Positions 34,577-43,827 of a stretch of DNA of 64,000 nt are shown here, piece after piece. Origin of the DNA: an uncultured Pelagibacteraceae bacterium (GTDB lineage Bacteria > Pseudomonadota > Alphaproteobacteria > Pelagibacterales > Pelagibacteraceae); assembly GCA_902612605.1 (NCBI GenBank), contig CACMDY010000004.1, positions 1 through 64,000 of the forward strand, read 5' to 3'. A program made the translations under genes and the position numbers. The notes beneath the pieces were generated by a model. That model was not told where the DNA came from, did not search any database, and worked only from the letters and a program-made list of their open reading frames with translations. The first letter of the stretch is position 1. Every line of letters starts with the position of its first letter.

Positions 34577-35152
34577 TCAATTTTTTCCTTTTAAATTTAA
34601 TTTTTCTTTAATTTTTTTTTCCTTTTCAATTCGCCTTTCAGCTTTTGTAATTGCATTTAATAAATCTTTTTGAGAAAATAAGCCCATAGCAACAGGATCT
34701 TTTGAGTTTAGATTATTGTAATTCCAGTAACTTTTATTTCTAATTGAAGTTACTGAGTTTTTAGTGATACCAACTAATTTAGCTATTTGAGAGTCTTTTA
34801 ATATAGAATGATTTTTTAATAACCACAAAGCAGAATCCGGTTTATCTTGCCTTTTTGATAAAGGTACGTATTTTTTGATTTTAGTTTCAAGATTTTTTAT
34901 TTCGACTTCTTTATCAACTATTTTTAATTCTCTATTTTCGTCAGATGATGCTAAATTAATTTCTTCCTTTGTTAACTGACCTGATATAATTGGGTTATAC
35001 CCAACTATGCCTTTAGCAACTTCGCCGTCAGCTATTCCTTGAATTTCTACTTCGTGTAATTTACAAAAATTTGCAATTTGTTTGAAGGTCAATGTTGTGT
35101 TTTCTACAAGCCAAACTGCTGTAGCCATTGGCATTAAAGGAGCTTTTGACAT
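34577..35152 (-). CDS. TrcR-family (DUF1013) cell-cycle transcriptional regulator
   Basis: A 191-residue protein restricted to alphaproteobacteria. The N-terminus LMPMATAVWLVENTTLTFKQIA (about 5-26) and GIADGEVAKGIVGYNPI (about 39-55) are characteristic of DUF1013. A second helix-turn-helix-like repeat, SALWLLKNHSILKDSQIAKLVG (about 103-124), mirrors the first. The tail is Lys-rich. Its start overlaps the rpmE stop by one base, and it is on the same strand as rpmE and efp. TrcR is described as a CtrA-network regulator in Caulobacter; its targets in a streamlined cell without a complex cycle are not known. Confidence 0.85.
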   Translation of the reverse strand: MSKAPLMPMATAVWLVENTTLTFKQIANFCKLHEVEIQGIADGEVAKGIVGYNPIISGQLTKEEINLASSDENRELKIVDKEVEIKNLETKIKKYVPLSKRQDKPDSALWLLKNHSILKDSQIAKLVGITKNSVTSIRNKSYWNYNNLNSKDPVAMGLFSQKDLLNAITKAERRIEKEKKIKEKLNLKGKN

Positions 35153-35382
35153 TAATCTTTATTCTCAGATCTAAAATTTTGGAATTTTTTATTAAATTTA
35201 CTAATTCTGCCTTTATCCAAAATTTTTTGCTTTCCACCTGTCCATGCGGAATGAGATTTTGGATCAATTTCAAGTTTTAATATATCATTTTCAGATCCCC
35301 AGGTTGACCTAGTTTCAAAATGGGTTCCATCAGTCATTTCAACTTTAATATTATGATATTCAGGATGTATATTTTTTTTCAT
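35152..35382 (-). CDS. rpmE: ribosomal protein L31, zinc-free type
   Basis: A 76-residue protein. I place the start at the ATG giving [19 protein letters not shown], the standard L31 N-terminus, instead of an in-frame start 48 bp upstream that would overlap the phosphatase gene. STWGS and [12 protein letters not shown] (about 28-50) are L31 hallmarks. There are no Cys residues, so the zinc site is absent (C-minus form). It overlaps the trcR start by one base. With the zinc-free L36 in this window, it suggests reduced zinc use in the ribosome. Confidence 0.92.
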   Translation of the reverse strand: MKKNIHPEYHNIKVEMTDGTHFETRSTWGSENDILKLEIDPKSHSAWTGGKQKILDKGRISKFNKKFQNFRSENKD

Positions 35383-35416
35383 TGCAGCCTTATAGCAAAG
35401 AAAATTTGAAACACAA

Positions 35417-36163
35417 TTAAAAGTTATCAAGTTTTTTTAACATTTTTTCGTATATGCTCGGGTTCCCAGCTCTAAAATCAATTTTATTAATTTCATAATC
35501 AGATATTTTATTAACTTTTCCTCCAGCTTCCTCAATAATAATTTTTCCAGCAGCAACATCCCATATATTTATTTCATTATGAAAATAACCGTCTAATCTT
35601 CCGCATCCCACATAAGCCAAGTCTAGTGCCGCACATCCAGTGTTTCGTAAATCTAGTTTTGGATAAATTGATTTTAAACCTTCATTATTTGATGCAAATA
35701 AACATTCTTCGAGGTTCGATTTATTTGAGACCCTAATTCTATTATTATTAAGAAATGAACCACAATCTTTTTCGGCATAAAAAACTTCATTTTTTATAGG
35801 GTCAAAAATCAAGCCAGTTATAATTTCTTTATTAATTTGTAATGCAATAGAAATCGCAAAATGTGGAATCCCATGCAAAAAATTTGTTGTGCCATCAATT
35901 GGATCTATAATCCAAAAAGTATCTTTTTTTTTATTTAAAATTTTTCCACTTTCTTCTGTTATAAATGAATAACTTCTTTTTGATTTAGTTAATTCTTCGA
36001 TAAGTATCTTCTCAACTCTCTTATCAGTCTTTGTTACAAAATCTTTTGGACCCTTTTTTGAAACTTGTAAATTTTCTAACTCCCCAAAATCTCTTATAAT
36101 AACCTTTGATGCCTTTTCACAGGCTTTAATCATTAAATTTAAATTCGGAGATATTGAATTCAT
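35417..36163 (-). CDS. suhB: inositol monophosphatase-family phosphatase
   Basis: A 248-residue enzyme beginning [19 protein letters not shown]; a further upstream ATG would overlap efp. Metal-site motifs are all present: ITEESG (about 66-71), [15 protein letters not shown] (about 82-96) and [18 protein letters not shown] (about 196-213). The family dephosphorylates inositol phosphate or similar sugar phosphates; SuhB also helps rRNA transcription in enterobacteria. It starts one base after the efp stop. The exact substrate (inositol-1-P, histidinol-P or other) is not set by sequence. Confidence 0.88.
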   Translation of the reverse strand: MNSISPNLNLMIKACEKASKVIIRDFGELENLQVSKKGPKDFVTKTDKRVEKILIEELTKSKRSYSFITEESGKILNKKKDTFWIIDPIDGTTNFLHGIPHFAISIALQINKEIITGLIFDPIKNEVFYAEKDCGSFLNNNRIRVSNKSNLEECLFASNNEGLKSIYPKLDLRNTGCAALDLAYVGCGRLDGYFHNEINIWDVAAGKIIIEEAGGKVNKISDYEINKIDFRAGNPSIYEKMLKKLDNF

Positions 36164-36164
36164 T

Positions 36165-36725
36165 TTAAATCTTTTTAATGTATTCCATTGTTCTAGTGTC
36201 AATAATTACAATATCTCCACTTTCAATAAAAGGAGGAACTTGAATATTTAAACCATTTTCAAGTATAGCTGGTTTATAGGAAGAAGAAACTGTTTGACCT
36301 TTTAATGCGACATCAGTATTTTCTATTTTACATGTTAGTTGGTTAGGGAGTAAAATGCTCAAAGGATTTTCATTATAAAAGTTTATAGTTACTTCTAAAT
36401 TTTCAGTAAGCAATTTACCTTTATCGCCTACTATACTTTTACTTAAATTGATTTGCTCAAACGATGTGGGGTTCATAAAATAAAAATCATTTTCATCACT
36501 ATACAAAAAATTATATTTTATTTCTTCTATTGATGCTTTTTCTACAGTTTCGCTCGATCTAAATCTTTCATTAAGTTTTGTGTTTTTGATTAAACTTTTC
36601 ATTTCAACCTGTGCAAATGCCCCACCTTTACCAGGTTTAACATGATTAGTTTTTAATACTTCCCACAATTCGTCTTTATATTCCAATATCATGCCCACTC
36701 TTATTTCTGTTGCGTTTATTTTCAT
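36165..36725 (-). CDS. efp: translation elongation factor P
   Basis: A 186-residue protein with the three-domain EF-P layout. The N-terminal KOW-like domain contains VKPGKGGAFAQVEMKSL (about 29-45) with Lys33 at the site that is usually modified. SIEEIKYNFLYSDENDFYFMNP and the C-terminal ENGLNIQVPPFIESGDIVIIDTRT block (about 153-176) follow. EF-P relieves ribosome stalling at polyproline runs. It overlaps thiE by four bases and lies one base before the phosphatase gene. Confidence 0.96.
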   Translation of the reverse strand: MKINATEIRVGMILEYKDELWEVLKTNHVKPGKGGAFAQVEMKSLIKNTKLNERFRSSETVEKASIEEIKYNFLYSDENDFYFMNPTSFEQINLSKSIVGDKGKLLTENLEVTINFYNENPLSILLPNQLTCKIENTDVALKGQTVSSSYKPAILENGLNIQVPPFIESGDIVIIDTRTMEYIKKI

Positions 36726-37339
36726 ATTAAGTTTTTTATAGCTTGGTGTGGTTTAAACTTTTTATTATTCCAAATGTAGCTTGAAATAGCCAAAAAATCT
36801 GCTTTATTCAACAATAGTTTTTTATAATTTATCTCATTGATCCCCCCAACTGCTACAATCGGTAAATTTATTAACTTTTTAATTTTAGTTAAAGATTTGA
36901 TGTTTGCTTTGTGTGTAACTTTTTTAGTTCTAGTTTTAAAGAATGCTCCCAATGCAATATAATTTGCACCACTTGATGATGCAATTTTTGCAAGTTTGAT
37001 TGAATTATGACAGGTAACTCCAATTATTTTATTTTTTAAAATTTTTCTTGCATCAAAAATATTCATATCTCTTTGACCCAAATGACATCCGTGTGCATTC
37101 ACTTTTAGAGCAAGATGAGGATTATCATTAATAATTAATTTCACTTTGTTTTTTCTACAAATTTTCAGTATTTTTCTTGCAATTATAATTTTTTTCTTAA
37201 AACTTTCTTTTTTAAGTCTCAATTGAAAAAATTTTACCTTTTTTGATTTAAAAACTTTATTTAAGATATTATAAAAAGATTTATTTAATATTTTATTAGG
37301 AGATATTAAATAAATAAATTTTTTATTTCGAATTTTCAA
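36722..37339 (-). CDS. thiE: thiamine-phosphate synthase
   Basis: A 205-residue TIM-barrel protein. It shows FQLRLKK (about 38-44), LIINDN (about 68-73), GCHLGQRDMN (about 83-92), GVTCHN (about 107-112), LGAFFKTRTK (about 130-139) and IVAVGGIN (about 158-165), which is the ThiE pattern. It joins HMP pyrophosphate and thiazole phosphate to thiamine phosphate. Its N-terminus is more diverged than usual. It overlaps the aldolase gene by 17 bp and efp by four. No TPP riboswitch is visible because it lies inside the operon. Confidence 0.85.
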   Translation of the reverse strand: MKIRNKKFIYLISPNKILNKSFYNILNKVFKSKKVKFFQLRLKKESFKKKIIIARKILKICRKNKVKLIINDNPHLALKVNAHGCHLGQRDMNIFDARKILKNKIIGVTCHNSIKLAKIASSSGANYIALGAFFKTRTKKVTHKANIKSLTKIKKLINLPIVAVGGINEINYKKLLLNKADFLAISSYIWNNKKFKPHQAIKNLI

Positions 37340-38336
37340 AACTTTTTGACCATTTACCTTGTGACGCTAAAGAACACATATTAGCTCTATGATCAAAAAT
37401 TTTCTGGGTTCCAACTATATCATTTATATCTTTTGACCAAAATTTTAGCGCACTTTGTTGTAGAGCTCTGCCATAAGAATAAGTCATTATAAAATCTGTA
37501 TTATTATTGATATTTATTTGGTTAAGGTTTGCAGTCGCTTCTATTTCTGTTTGGCCTCCAGACAAAAAAGCTATGCCCGGAACTGATGAAGGCACATTAT
37601 TTTTTAAACACTCTAATGTTAGTCCAGCTATTTCATCACTAGAGATTTTTTCATTAGAATCTTTTCCTGGTAAAATCATGTTTGGTTTTAATATTGTTCC
37701 TTGTAAATCTACTTTATTCAACTCCAACTCTTCATAACATTTACTTATTACTTCAGATGTTTTAATTAAACAGTCCTTAGCTGAATGATTACCATCCATT
37801 AAAACTTCAGGTTCTATTATTGGAACCATTCCTGATTCTTGAACCAAGGCTGCATACCTAGCTAATGCATGAGCATTTGCCCTAACTGATAGTTTGCTGG
37901 GATATTTATCAGATATTAAGTAAACAGCTCTCCATTTTGTAAATCTTGCTCCAAGTTTATAATATTCTTTTAGTCGTTCCCTTAAACCATCTAAACCTTC
38001 GGTAACTTTTTCTTCTTTGGACCCCGCTAATACTTTAGCTCCAGTATCTACCTTAATACCAGTTAACGAACCACTTGCGTTTATTAACTCAGGTATAGTT
38101 TTTCCAGTAGAGGTTTTTTGTCTTATTGTTTCATCGTATAGTATTACTCCACCTATGCATTCTTTCATTGATACAGATGAAAAAAGAGTTTGCCTAAAAA
38201 GTAATCTATTATTTTCGTTAGATGGCACATTTATTGTGTCTAATCTTTTTGTCATTGTAGCAGTACTTTCATCAGCAGCCAAAATGCCTTTACCTTTTGA
38301 TAGTATTTGAAGAGCGATTTTATTTAATTCAGACAT
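37323..38336 (-). CDS. fba: class I fructose-bisphosphate aldolase
   Basis: A 337-residue aldolase of class I. GKGILAADESTATMTKRL (about 14-31) is the N-terminal signature. The Schiff-base lysine is in GTILKPNMILPG (about 213-224), and FLSGGQTE (about 259-266) is the phosphate-binding segment. It needs no metal. It interconverts fructose 1,6-bisphosphate with two triose phosphates and also sedoheptulose bisphosphate. It directly follows pgk in the tkt-gap-pgk-fba operon, with the pgk stop adjacent to its start. Confidence 0.95.
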   Translation of the reverse strand: MSELNKIALQILSKGKGILAADESTATMTKRLDTINVPSNENNRLLFRQTLFSSVSMKECIGGVILYDETIRQKTSTGKTIPELINASGSLTGIKVDTGAKVLAGSKEEKVTEGLDGLRERLKEYYKLGARFTKWRAVYLISDKYPSKLSVRANAHALARYAALVQESGMVPIIEPEVLMDGNHSAKDCLIKTSEVISKCYEELELNKVDLQGTILKPNMILPGKDSNEKISSDEIAGLTLECLKNNVPSSVPGIAFLSGGQTEIEATANLNQININNNTDFIMTYSYGRALQQSALKFWSKDINDIVGTQKIFDHRANMCSLASQGKWSKSFENSK

Positions 38337-39509
38337 TTAATTTAATGCTTTTATACCAGGGAGAACTTTACCTTCAAGATATTCTAAAAATGCTCCACCT
38401 GCAGTTGAAACAAAATTAAATTTGTTGCTCATATTCAGTGAGTTAATTACTGATACTGTATCTCCTCCGCCAACAACTGAAAAAATATTATCTCCTTTAC
38501 CGGCAATATATTTTGCTATTTCTGAGCTTCCTAATGAAAAATTTATATTTTCAAAATAACCTAATGGCCCATTCCATAATAAGGTCGATGAATTATCAAT
38601 AATTTTTTTTATCTCAATTAGAGTTTTTGATCCGACATCTAATATCATATCGTCATTCTCAATACTTTCAAAGTTTTTTTCAATAGATTTATCATTCAAT
38701 CTCTTTCCGACTTTAACATCTTTAGGAAAATAAATTGTGCAATCATTTTTTTCAGCACAAGAAAATATTTCATGAATTATGTTGTCAATATTTTTTTCAT
38801 ATATAGATTTACCTATTTTTAAACCTTTATATTTAAAAATATTATTTGCCATAGCACCTACTATTATAATATTGTTAAATTTTGGTATTAAATTTCTTAT
38901 TATATTAATTTTTGATGATATTTTAGATCCACCTATTATACATGTTATCGGTTTTTTTATTTTTGACGTTATCTTGTTAAGAGCATTAACCTCAGTATTA
39001 ATTTGAATACCACAGTATGAAGGAATATATTTTGTTATTTTAGAAACTGAAGCATGATCTCTATGCGAACATGAGAATGCATCATTAACGTATATTTCAC
39101 CTAAACTTGCTAATTTTTCTGAAAATTTATCATCATTAGCTTCTTCCTCAGGATAAAATCTAATATTTTCCAGCAAAACCACTTCATAATTAGAATTTTT
39201 GAAAATATCTCCTTTATTTAATTTAAAAACATTTTCTTTTAAGAGTAAAACTTCTTTTTTTATCTTGTCTTTAATACACAATGATATCGGTTCTAACGAG
39301 AGTTCTTTAACTATTTTGCCATTAGGTCTTCCAACATGAGATATTATTATTATTTTAGCTTTTTTTTTTACTAAAAAATTTAAAGTAGGTAAAATTTTGT
39401 CTATCCGATTAGTATCTGTTATTTTTCCATTTTTTAGTGGAACATTTAAGTCAAGCCTTAAAATTACATTTTTATTTTCTATATTTTTTAAATTTTCTAT
39501 AGATTTCAT
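38337..39509 (-). CDS. pgk: phosphoglycerate kinase
   Basis: A 390-residue enzyme with the usual two domains. VILRLDLNVPLKNGKITD (about 15-32) is the N-terminal substrate loop; ISHVGRPNG (about 57-65) and LLENIRFYPEE (about 109-119) follow. The C-terminal half has NGPLGYFE and the nucleotide loop GGGDTVSVI (about 345-353). It exchanges phosphate between 1,3-bisphosphoglycerate and ADP. Its start overlaps the gap stop by one base. Confidence 0.97.
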   Translation of the reverse strand: MKSIENLKNIENKNVILRLDLNVPLKNGKITDTNRIDKILPTLNFLVKKKAKIIIISHVGRPNGKIVKELSLEPISLCIKDKIKKEVLLLKENVFKLNKGDIFKNSNYEVVLLENIRFYPEEEANDDKFSEKLASLGEIYVNDAFSCSHRDHASVSKITKYIPSYCGIQINTEVNALNKITSKIKKPITCIIGGSKISSKINIIRNLIPKFNNIIIVGAMANNIFKYKGLKIGKSIYEKNIDNIIHEIFSCAEKNDCTIYFPKDVKVGKRLNDKSIEKNFESIENDDMILDVGSKTLIEIKKIIDNSSTLLWNGPLGYFENINFSLGSSEIAKYIAGKGDNIFSVVGGGDTVSVINSLNMSNKFNFVSTAGGAFLEYLEGKVLPGIKALN

Positions 39510-40516
39510 TAATTGATCTTGCTTACATGCTGAGCAATATCACACATTCTATTTGAGAAACCCCATTCATTATCATACCAAGCAGAAATTTTTCCCATTT
39601 TATCACCTATTACATTAGTTAGTGAAGCATCTATTACTGCAGATGCATTATTGTGATTAAAATCTATCGAAACTAATTTTTCATTTGTAAAATCTAAAAT
39701 ATTTTTAAGATTCTTCCTAGATGCTAAGTATAATGAGTCATTCAGCTTTTTAATTGAAATATTTTTTTTTACATTAAATATAAATTCTACCAACGAAACA
39801 TTTGGCGTCGGCACCCTCATAGAAATCCCTTCTAATTTTCCTTTCAATGAAGGTATAATATCTCCTATTGATTTTGATGCACCCGTAGAAGTAGGCACTA
39901 TTGATTGGCTTGCAGATCTAGCTCTTCTTGGATCTTTGTGAGAATTATCCAATATTCTTTGATCACTAGTATAAGCATGTATGGTTGTCATAAAACCATT
40001 TATAATTATAAAATTTCTATTAATCACATCTGCAACGGGTGCTAAACAATTAGTTGTGCAAGAAGCTGCTGAAATAATTCTATCATTCTTATTGATTTTT
40101 TTATGATTTACGCCAAAAACTATAGTTTTATCTGCCATTTTACATGGGGCTGATACTATAACTTTTTTTACCCCATTTTTTATATGTGGCAGTAATTGAT
40201 CTTTAGAATTAAACTTACCTGTGCATTCGAAAACATAATCAACATCATATTTTTTCCATTTTATTTCATTAATCATAGCGTGCCGAGTGTAAGAAATTTT
40301 TTCTTTATTTATTTTTATGTAATTTTCTCCAGATATTACTTGAGAATTAAAATTACCATGAATTGAATCATATTTTAATAAATTTGCACAAATTTCAGAG
40401 CTCGATCTATTATTAATATGTTTGATGATTATTTTGCCTTTGTGATTTTCATAAATTGACCTCACAATCATTCTGCCAATTCTCCCCATACCGTTAATAC
40501 CAACTTTTATTGTCAT
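39509..40516 (-). CDS. gap: glyceraldehyde-3-phosphate dehydrogenase
   Basis: A 335-residue GAPDH. The Rossmann loop is VGINGMGRIGRM (about 5-16). The active-site Cys153 is in AASCTTNCLAP, the catalytic His in TTIHAYTSDQR, and WYDNEWGFSNRM ends the protein. At the cofactor-deciding position the usual Asn-Asp of NAD-type enzymes reads Asn-Asn-Arg (residues 35-37, INNRSSS), and the S-loop reads SDQRILDNSHKDPRRAR. Both are more like NADP-using or biosynthetic GAPDHs. It overlaps tkt by four bases and pgk by one. Confidence 0.96.
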   Translation of the reverse strand: MTIKVGINGMGRIGRMIVRSIYENHKGKIIIKHINNRSSSEICANLLKYDSIHGNFNSQVISGENYIKINKEKISYTRHAMINEIKWKKYDVDYVFECTGKFNSKDQLLPHIKNGVKKVIVSAPCKMADKTIVFGVNHKKINKNDRIISAASCTTNCLAPVADVINRNFIIINGFMTTIHAYTSDQRILDNSHKDPRRARSASQSIVPTSTGASKSIGDIIPSLKGKLEGISMRVPTPNVSLVEFIFNVKKNISIKKLNDSLYLASRKNLKNILDFTNEKLVSIDFNHNNASAVIDASLTNVIGDKMGKISAWYDNEWGFSNRMCDIAQHVSKIN

Positions 40517-42468
40517 TTTTTTATATAAAATTTAATTTTTTTACTAATTTTTTTACTACTTAAACCAAAATGATCATAAACTTTTTCATAAGGAGCGCTT
40601 TTACCAAATTCTTCTATTGAAAAAGTCAAACCTTTTTCAATGTATTTTTCCCAAGACATTTTTGATCCTGCTTCAATTGCAAAAGTGTTTTTGCTTTCTT
40701 TTAAGATTTTATCTTTATAGCTTTTGTTTTGTTTGTCAAAAATTTCTTGGCAAGGCATTGATATTACTTTTGAATAGATTTTTTGTTTGGCCAATTTATG
40801 ACTAGTCTCAATTGCAAGATTGACTTCTGATCCTGAAGCTAAAATAGTTAAATCTATATTTTTTGCAGTCCTCAAAACTTCGTAAGCTCCCATAGAGCAT
40901 TGATTTTTTTTGCTAAAACTATTTCTTATGGGTTTTAAGTTTTGTCTGGTTAAGGCTAATATACTTGGTGTTTTGTTACTGTTTAAAGCAATATCCCAAC
41001 ATTCAATTGTTTCAGTTTGGTCCGCTGGCCTTAAAACATTTAAGTTTGGTATAGATCTTAAAGCAGCAAGTTGCTCTATAGGTTGATGCGTGGGTCCATC
41101 TTCTCCTAGTCCTATTGAATCATGTGTCATTATATAAATTACCTTCAGTTTCATTATAGCAGACAGTCTTATTGAAGGTTTGCAATAGTCTGAAAATATT
41201 AAAAAAGTACCTCCATACGGAATAAAATTACTATGAAGAGCTAATCCGTTCATTATTCCGCTCATTGCATGTTCTCTTACACCATAGTGAATATAATTAC
41301 CATCAAAGTTACTTGAATTAATAATTTTATGTAATTTGGTTTTTGTATTGTTTGATCCTGCTAGATCAGCAGAGCCACCAATTAAAGTATTTCTCTCTTT
41401 TAATATAGCTGATAAAAACTCTTCTGAGGATTTTCTTGTTGCTATAGTCTTAAAATTTTTTATTGCATCTCTTTTTTGTTTTATAATTGAACTTAAGAAT
41501 TTATTTTTTATAATGTTTTTAAATTTTAGTTTGTGTTTACTAAAAGATTTATTCCATATTTTTTCTTTTTTAATCCCTTTTTCTCCGATTTTCCTCCAAG
41601 CAGTTAAAATTTCTTGAGGTATTTCGAATGGCTTATAATTCCAACCTAATTTTTTTCTAACTAACTTAATTTCATCTATTCCAAGAGGACTTCCGTGAGA
41701 AGATGCCTTTCCACTTTTGTTTGGAGATCCAAATCCTATTTTTGTTTTACAAGAAATCACAGTTGGTTTTTTTGAGGTTTGCGCTTTTTTTAACGCATTA
41801 TAAATTTCTCTGTAATTATGCCCATTGATCAAAATATAATTCCATCCATAGCTTTTAAATCTGTTTTTATAGTCATCTGAGACTGCTAAACTAGTAGGAC
41901 CATCTATTGAAATAGAATTATTATCAAAAAGCATTATAAGATTATTAAGTCTAAGGTGACCGGCTAGACTCATTGCTTCATGACTTATACCTTCCATAAG
42001 GCACCCATCACCAGCCAAGACATAGGTTTTGTGATTTATTAAATTACTTCCTAGTTTTTTCTTTAAAATTTCTTCTGCAATTGCAAAACCCACAGAATTT
42101 GCAATTCCCTGACCTAAAGGACCAGTTGTTGTTTCAATACCTGAGTTTGGGTGATACTCTGGGTGTCCAGCACAAATTGAATTTAGTTGTCTAAACTTCT
42201 TGATGTCGTTAAGTGATACACTTTTATACCCAGTTAAGTACAAAAGCGAGTAAAGCAACATTGATCCATGTCCAGCTGACAAAATAAATCTATCTCTATT
42301 AAGCCAGTTTGGATTTTTTGGATTAAATTTTAGAAAATATTTAAATAAAATTGTTGCTACGTCAGCCATACCCATTGGCATACCTGGGTGACCTGAATTA
42401 GCGTTTTGAACCGCATCCATTGATAAAAAACGAATAACATTTGATAAATTTTTTTCTATATTTTTCAA
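40513..42468 (-). CDS. tkt: transketolase
   Basis: A 651-residue thiamine-pyrophosphate enzyme. SGHPGMPMGMADVA (about 26-39), the TPP motif GDGCLMEGISHEAMSLAG (about 153-170), GSADLAGSN (about 360-368) and the C-terminal THDSIGLGEDGPTHQPIEQL (about 449-468) are all present. It transfers two-carbon units in the non-oxidative pentose phosphate pathway. It is the first gene of the minus-strand carbon operon. The 52 bp before its start, shared with the divergent coiled-coil gene, should carry promoters for both directions. Confidence 0.97.
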   Translation of the reverse strand: MKNIEKNLSNVIRFLSMDAVQNANSGHPGMPMGMADVATILFKYFLKFNPKNPNWLNRDRFILSAGHGSMLLYSLLYLTGYKSVSLNDIKKFRQLNSICAGHPEYHPNSGIETTTGPLGQGIANSVGFAIAEEILKKKLGSNLINHKTYVLAGDGCLMEGISHEAMSLAGHLRLNNLIMLFDNNSISIDGPTSLAVSDDYKNRFKSYGWNYILINGHNYREIYNALKKAQTSKKPTVISCKTKIGFGSPNKSGKASSHGSPLGIDEIKLVRKKLGWNYKPFEIPQEILTAWRKIGEKGIKKEKIWNKSFSKHKLKFKNIIKNKFLSSIIKQKRDAIKNFKTIATRKSSEEFLSAILKERNTLIGGSADLAGSNNTKTKLHKIINSSNFDGNYIHYGVREHAMSGIMNGLALHSNFIPYGGTFLIFSDYCKPSIRLSAIMKLKVIYIMTHDSIGLGEDGPTHQPIEQLAALRSIPNLNVLRPADQTETIECWDIALNSNKTPSILALTRQNLKPIRNSFSKKNQCSMGAYEVLRTAKNIDLTILASGSEVNLAIETSHKLAKQKIYSKVISMPCQEIFDKQNKSYKDKILKESKNTFAIEAGSKMSWEKYIEKGLTFSIEEFGKSAPYEKVYDHFGLSSKKISKKIKFYIKK

Positions 42469-42520
42469 AAAGTATCCTATCTAGACTTAGGTGATTCAAT
42501 TTATTAATATAGATATATAT

Positions 42521-42844
42521 ATGAAAAACATTGATGAAAAAGAAAAAAAATTAAAGGATACTTTAAAAAAATTAGGAGAGATAAACATTCAACATAATGA
42601 AGAATTAGATAAAGTTGCAATTTTAAAAGATCAAAAAAATCAATTAGAAATTGAAAAAAAACAGATAACCACCTCTCTCCAAAGCTTAGAAGAAGAAAAC
42701 TTAAAACTTAGAAGTCAAATAAATGAATTAAAAAAGGATTACGAAACTTCAAAAAGAAAAGAAAATCAATTTAATGAAAAAATTGATGAATTAAATCAAG
42801 AAACAGATAATTTATTGGAAGAAATAGATAAATGGCAAATGTAA
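42521..42844 (+). CDS. coiled-coil protein before zapA (DUF4164/ZapB-like)
   Basis: A 107-residue, almost fully helical, Lys/Glu-rich protein with heptad-like Leu spacing from about residue 5 to 100. It has no membrane segment. I take the ATG at 42521 (MKNIDEKEKK); a GTG at 42491 would add ten residues. Alphaproteobacteria often carry a DUF4164 coiled-coil gene just before zapA, and the 13-bp overlap with zapA supports that identity. It could act as a ZapB-like partner at the division ring, which is inferred from context only. Confidence 0.65.
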   Translation: MKNIDEKEKKLKDTLKKLGEINIQHNEELDKVAILKDQKNQLEIEKKQITTSLQSLEEENLKLRSQINELKKDYETSKRKENQFNEKIDELNQETDNLLEEIDKWQM

Positions 42845-43278
42845 ATATAAAATTTAATGGTAAAGAATATTTATTATCTTGTGAAGATGGACAAGAGGAA
42901 CATTTGGAAGAATTATCCTTGAGTTTAAATAAAAAATTTAATGATCTAAAATTTGATCTTGGAAATATTGGAGAAAATAAATTATTACTAATATCTTCTA
43001 TAAAAGTCATGGATGAGTATTTTGAAACCAAAAAAAAAGTAGATGCGCAAAAAAAAGAGCTTCAAGAATTAAAAGAAAAATTTAAAGAATTAAAATCTTT
43101 AGTTTATAAGTACAAAGATAATAAAGAAAATGAAATTAAAAATTTAAGCTCAACACAAAAAGAACTTGAGAGTGATATTGAAAACTATAAAATAAGTTAT
43201 GAAAATTTAATAGACAAAGTAACTTTAGAAATAGAAGACTTTGTCAAAAAAAATAGCACAAATACTTCTGTTTCATAA
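42832..43278 (+). CDS. zapA: cell division protein ZapA
   Basis: A 148-residue protein. The N-terminal globular domain has VNIKFNGKEYLLSCEDGQEEHL (about 4-25), followed by LLLISSIKVMDEYFE (about 51-65), the ZapA pattern. The rest is a coiled coil that is longer than in typical ZapA (about 100 residues). ZapA bundles FtsZ filaments at the division site. It lies just before 5-formyltetrahydrofolate cyclo-ligase, the conserved zapA-fau order of proteobacteria. Confidence 0.85.
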   Translation: MANVNIKFNGKEYLLSCEDGQEEHLEELSLSLNKKFNDLKFDLGNIGENKLLLISSIKVMDEYFETKKKVDAQKKELQELKEKFKELKSLVYKYKDNKENEIKNLSSTQKELESDIENYKISYENLIDKVTLEIEDFVKKNSTNTSVS

Positions 43279-43285
43279 AATATCA

Positions 43286-43825
43286 GTGTCAAAATTTAAA
43301 TTAAGAAAAAAAATTATTAACTTAAGAAAAAAAAAATATTTTGAAATCAAAATAGGCAATAATATTATAAATAGTTTTCATAATAAAATTAATCTATCAA
43401 AAAATAAAATTATTGGAGGTTATTTTCCAATAAATTTTGAATTTGATAGTTTGCAAATACTAAAAAAACTTTATTCTAAAGGTTATATTATTTCGTTGCC
43501 AATTATAAAAAGAAATCATCAAATGGATTTTTATAAATGGAGTCCAAATGATCCTTTAACAATAAGCTCATTAGGAATTCCTCAGCCACTAAAATTGAAA
43601 AAAGTATACCCAGATATAATATTTGTACCAATAGTTGCTTATGATAAATTCAGGAACAGAATTGGCTATGGTGGTGGATTTTATGATAGATATTTAGAAA
43701 AAATTTCTCAAATCAAAAAATGTACAACAATTGGACTGGCTTTTTCACATCAAAAAGTTAATAGAATTAATGTTGAAAATTTTGATAGAAAATTAGATTT
43801 AATTTTGACAGAAAAATTAATGTAA
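43286..43825 (+). CDS. 5-formyltetrahydrofolate cyclo-ligase
   Basis: A 179-residue enzyme, starting at GTG eight bases after zapA. Starting farther upstream, at TTG 43241, would overlap zapA by 38 bp. KFKLRKKIINLRKKK is the basic N-terminus. YFPINFEFDSLQIL (about 47-60), IIFVPIVAYDKFRNRIGYGGGFYDRYLE (about 112-139) and the nucleotide-binding GYGGGFYDRY are hallmarks. It converts 5-formyl-THF to 5,10-methenyl-THF using ATP. The next gene starts two bases later. Confidence 0.9.
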   Translation: MSKFKLRKKIINLRKKKYFEIKIGNNIINSFHNKINLSKNKIIGGYFPINFEFDSLQILKKLYSKGYIISLPIIKRNHQMDFYKWSPNDPLTISSLGIPQPLKLKKVYPDIIFVPIVAYDKFRNRIGYGGGFYDRYLEKISQIKKCTTIGLAFSHQKVNRINVENFDRKLDLILTEKLM

Positions 43826-43827
43826 AA

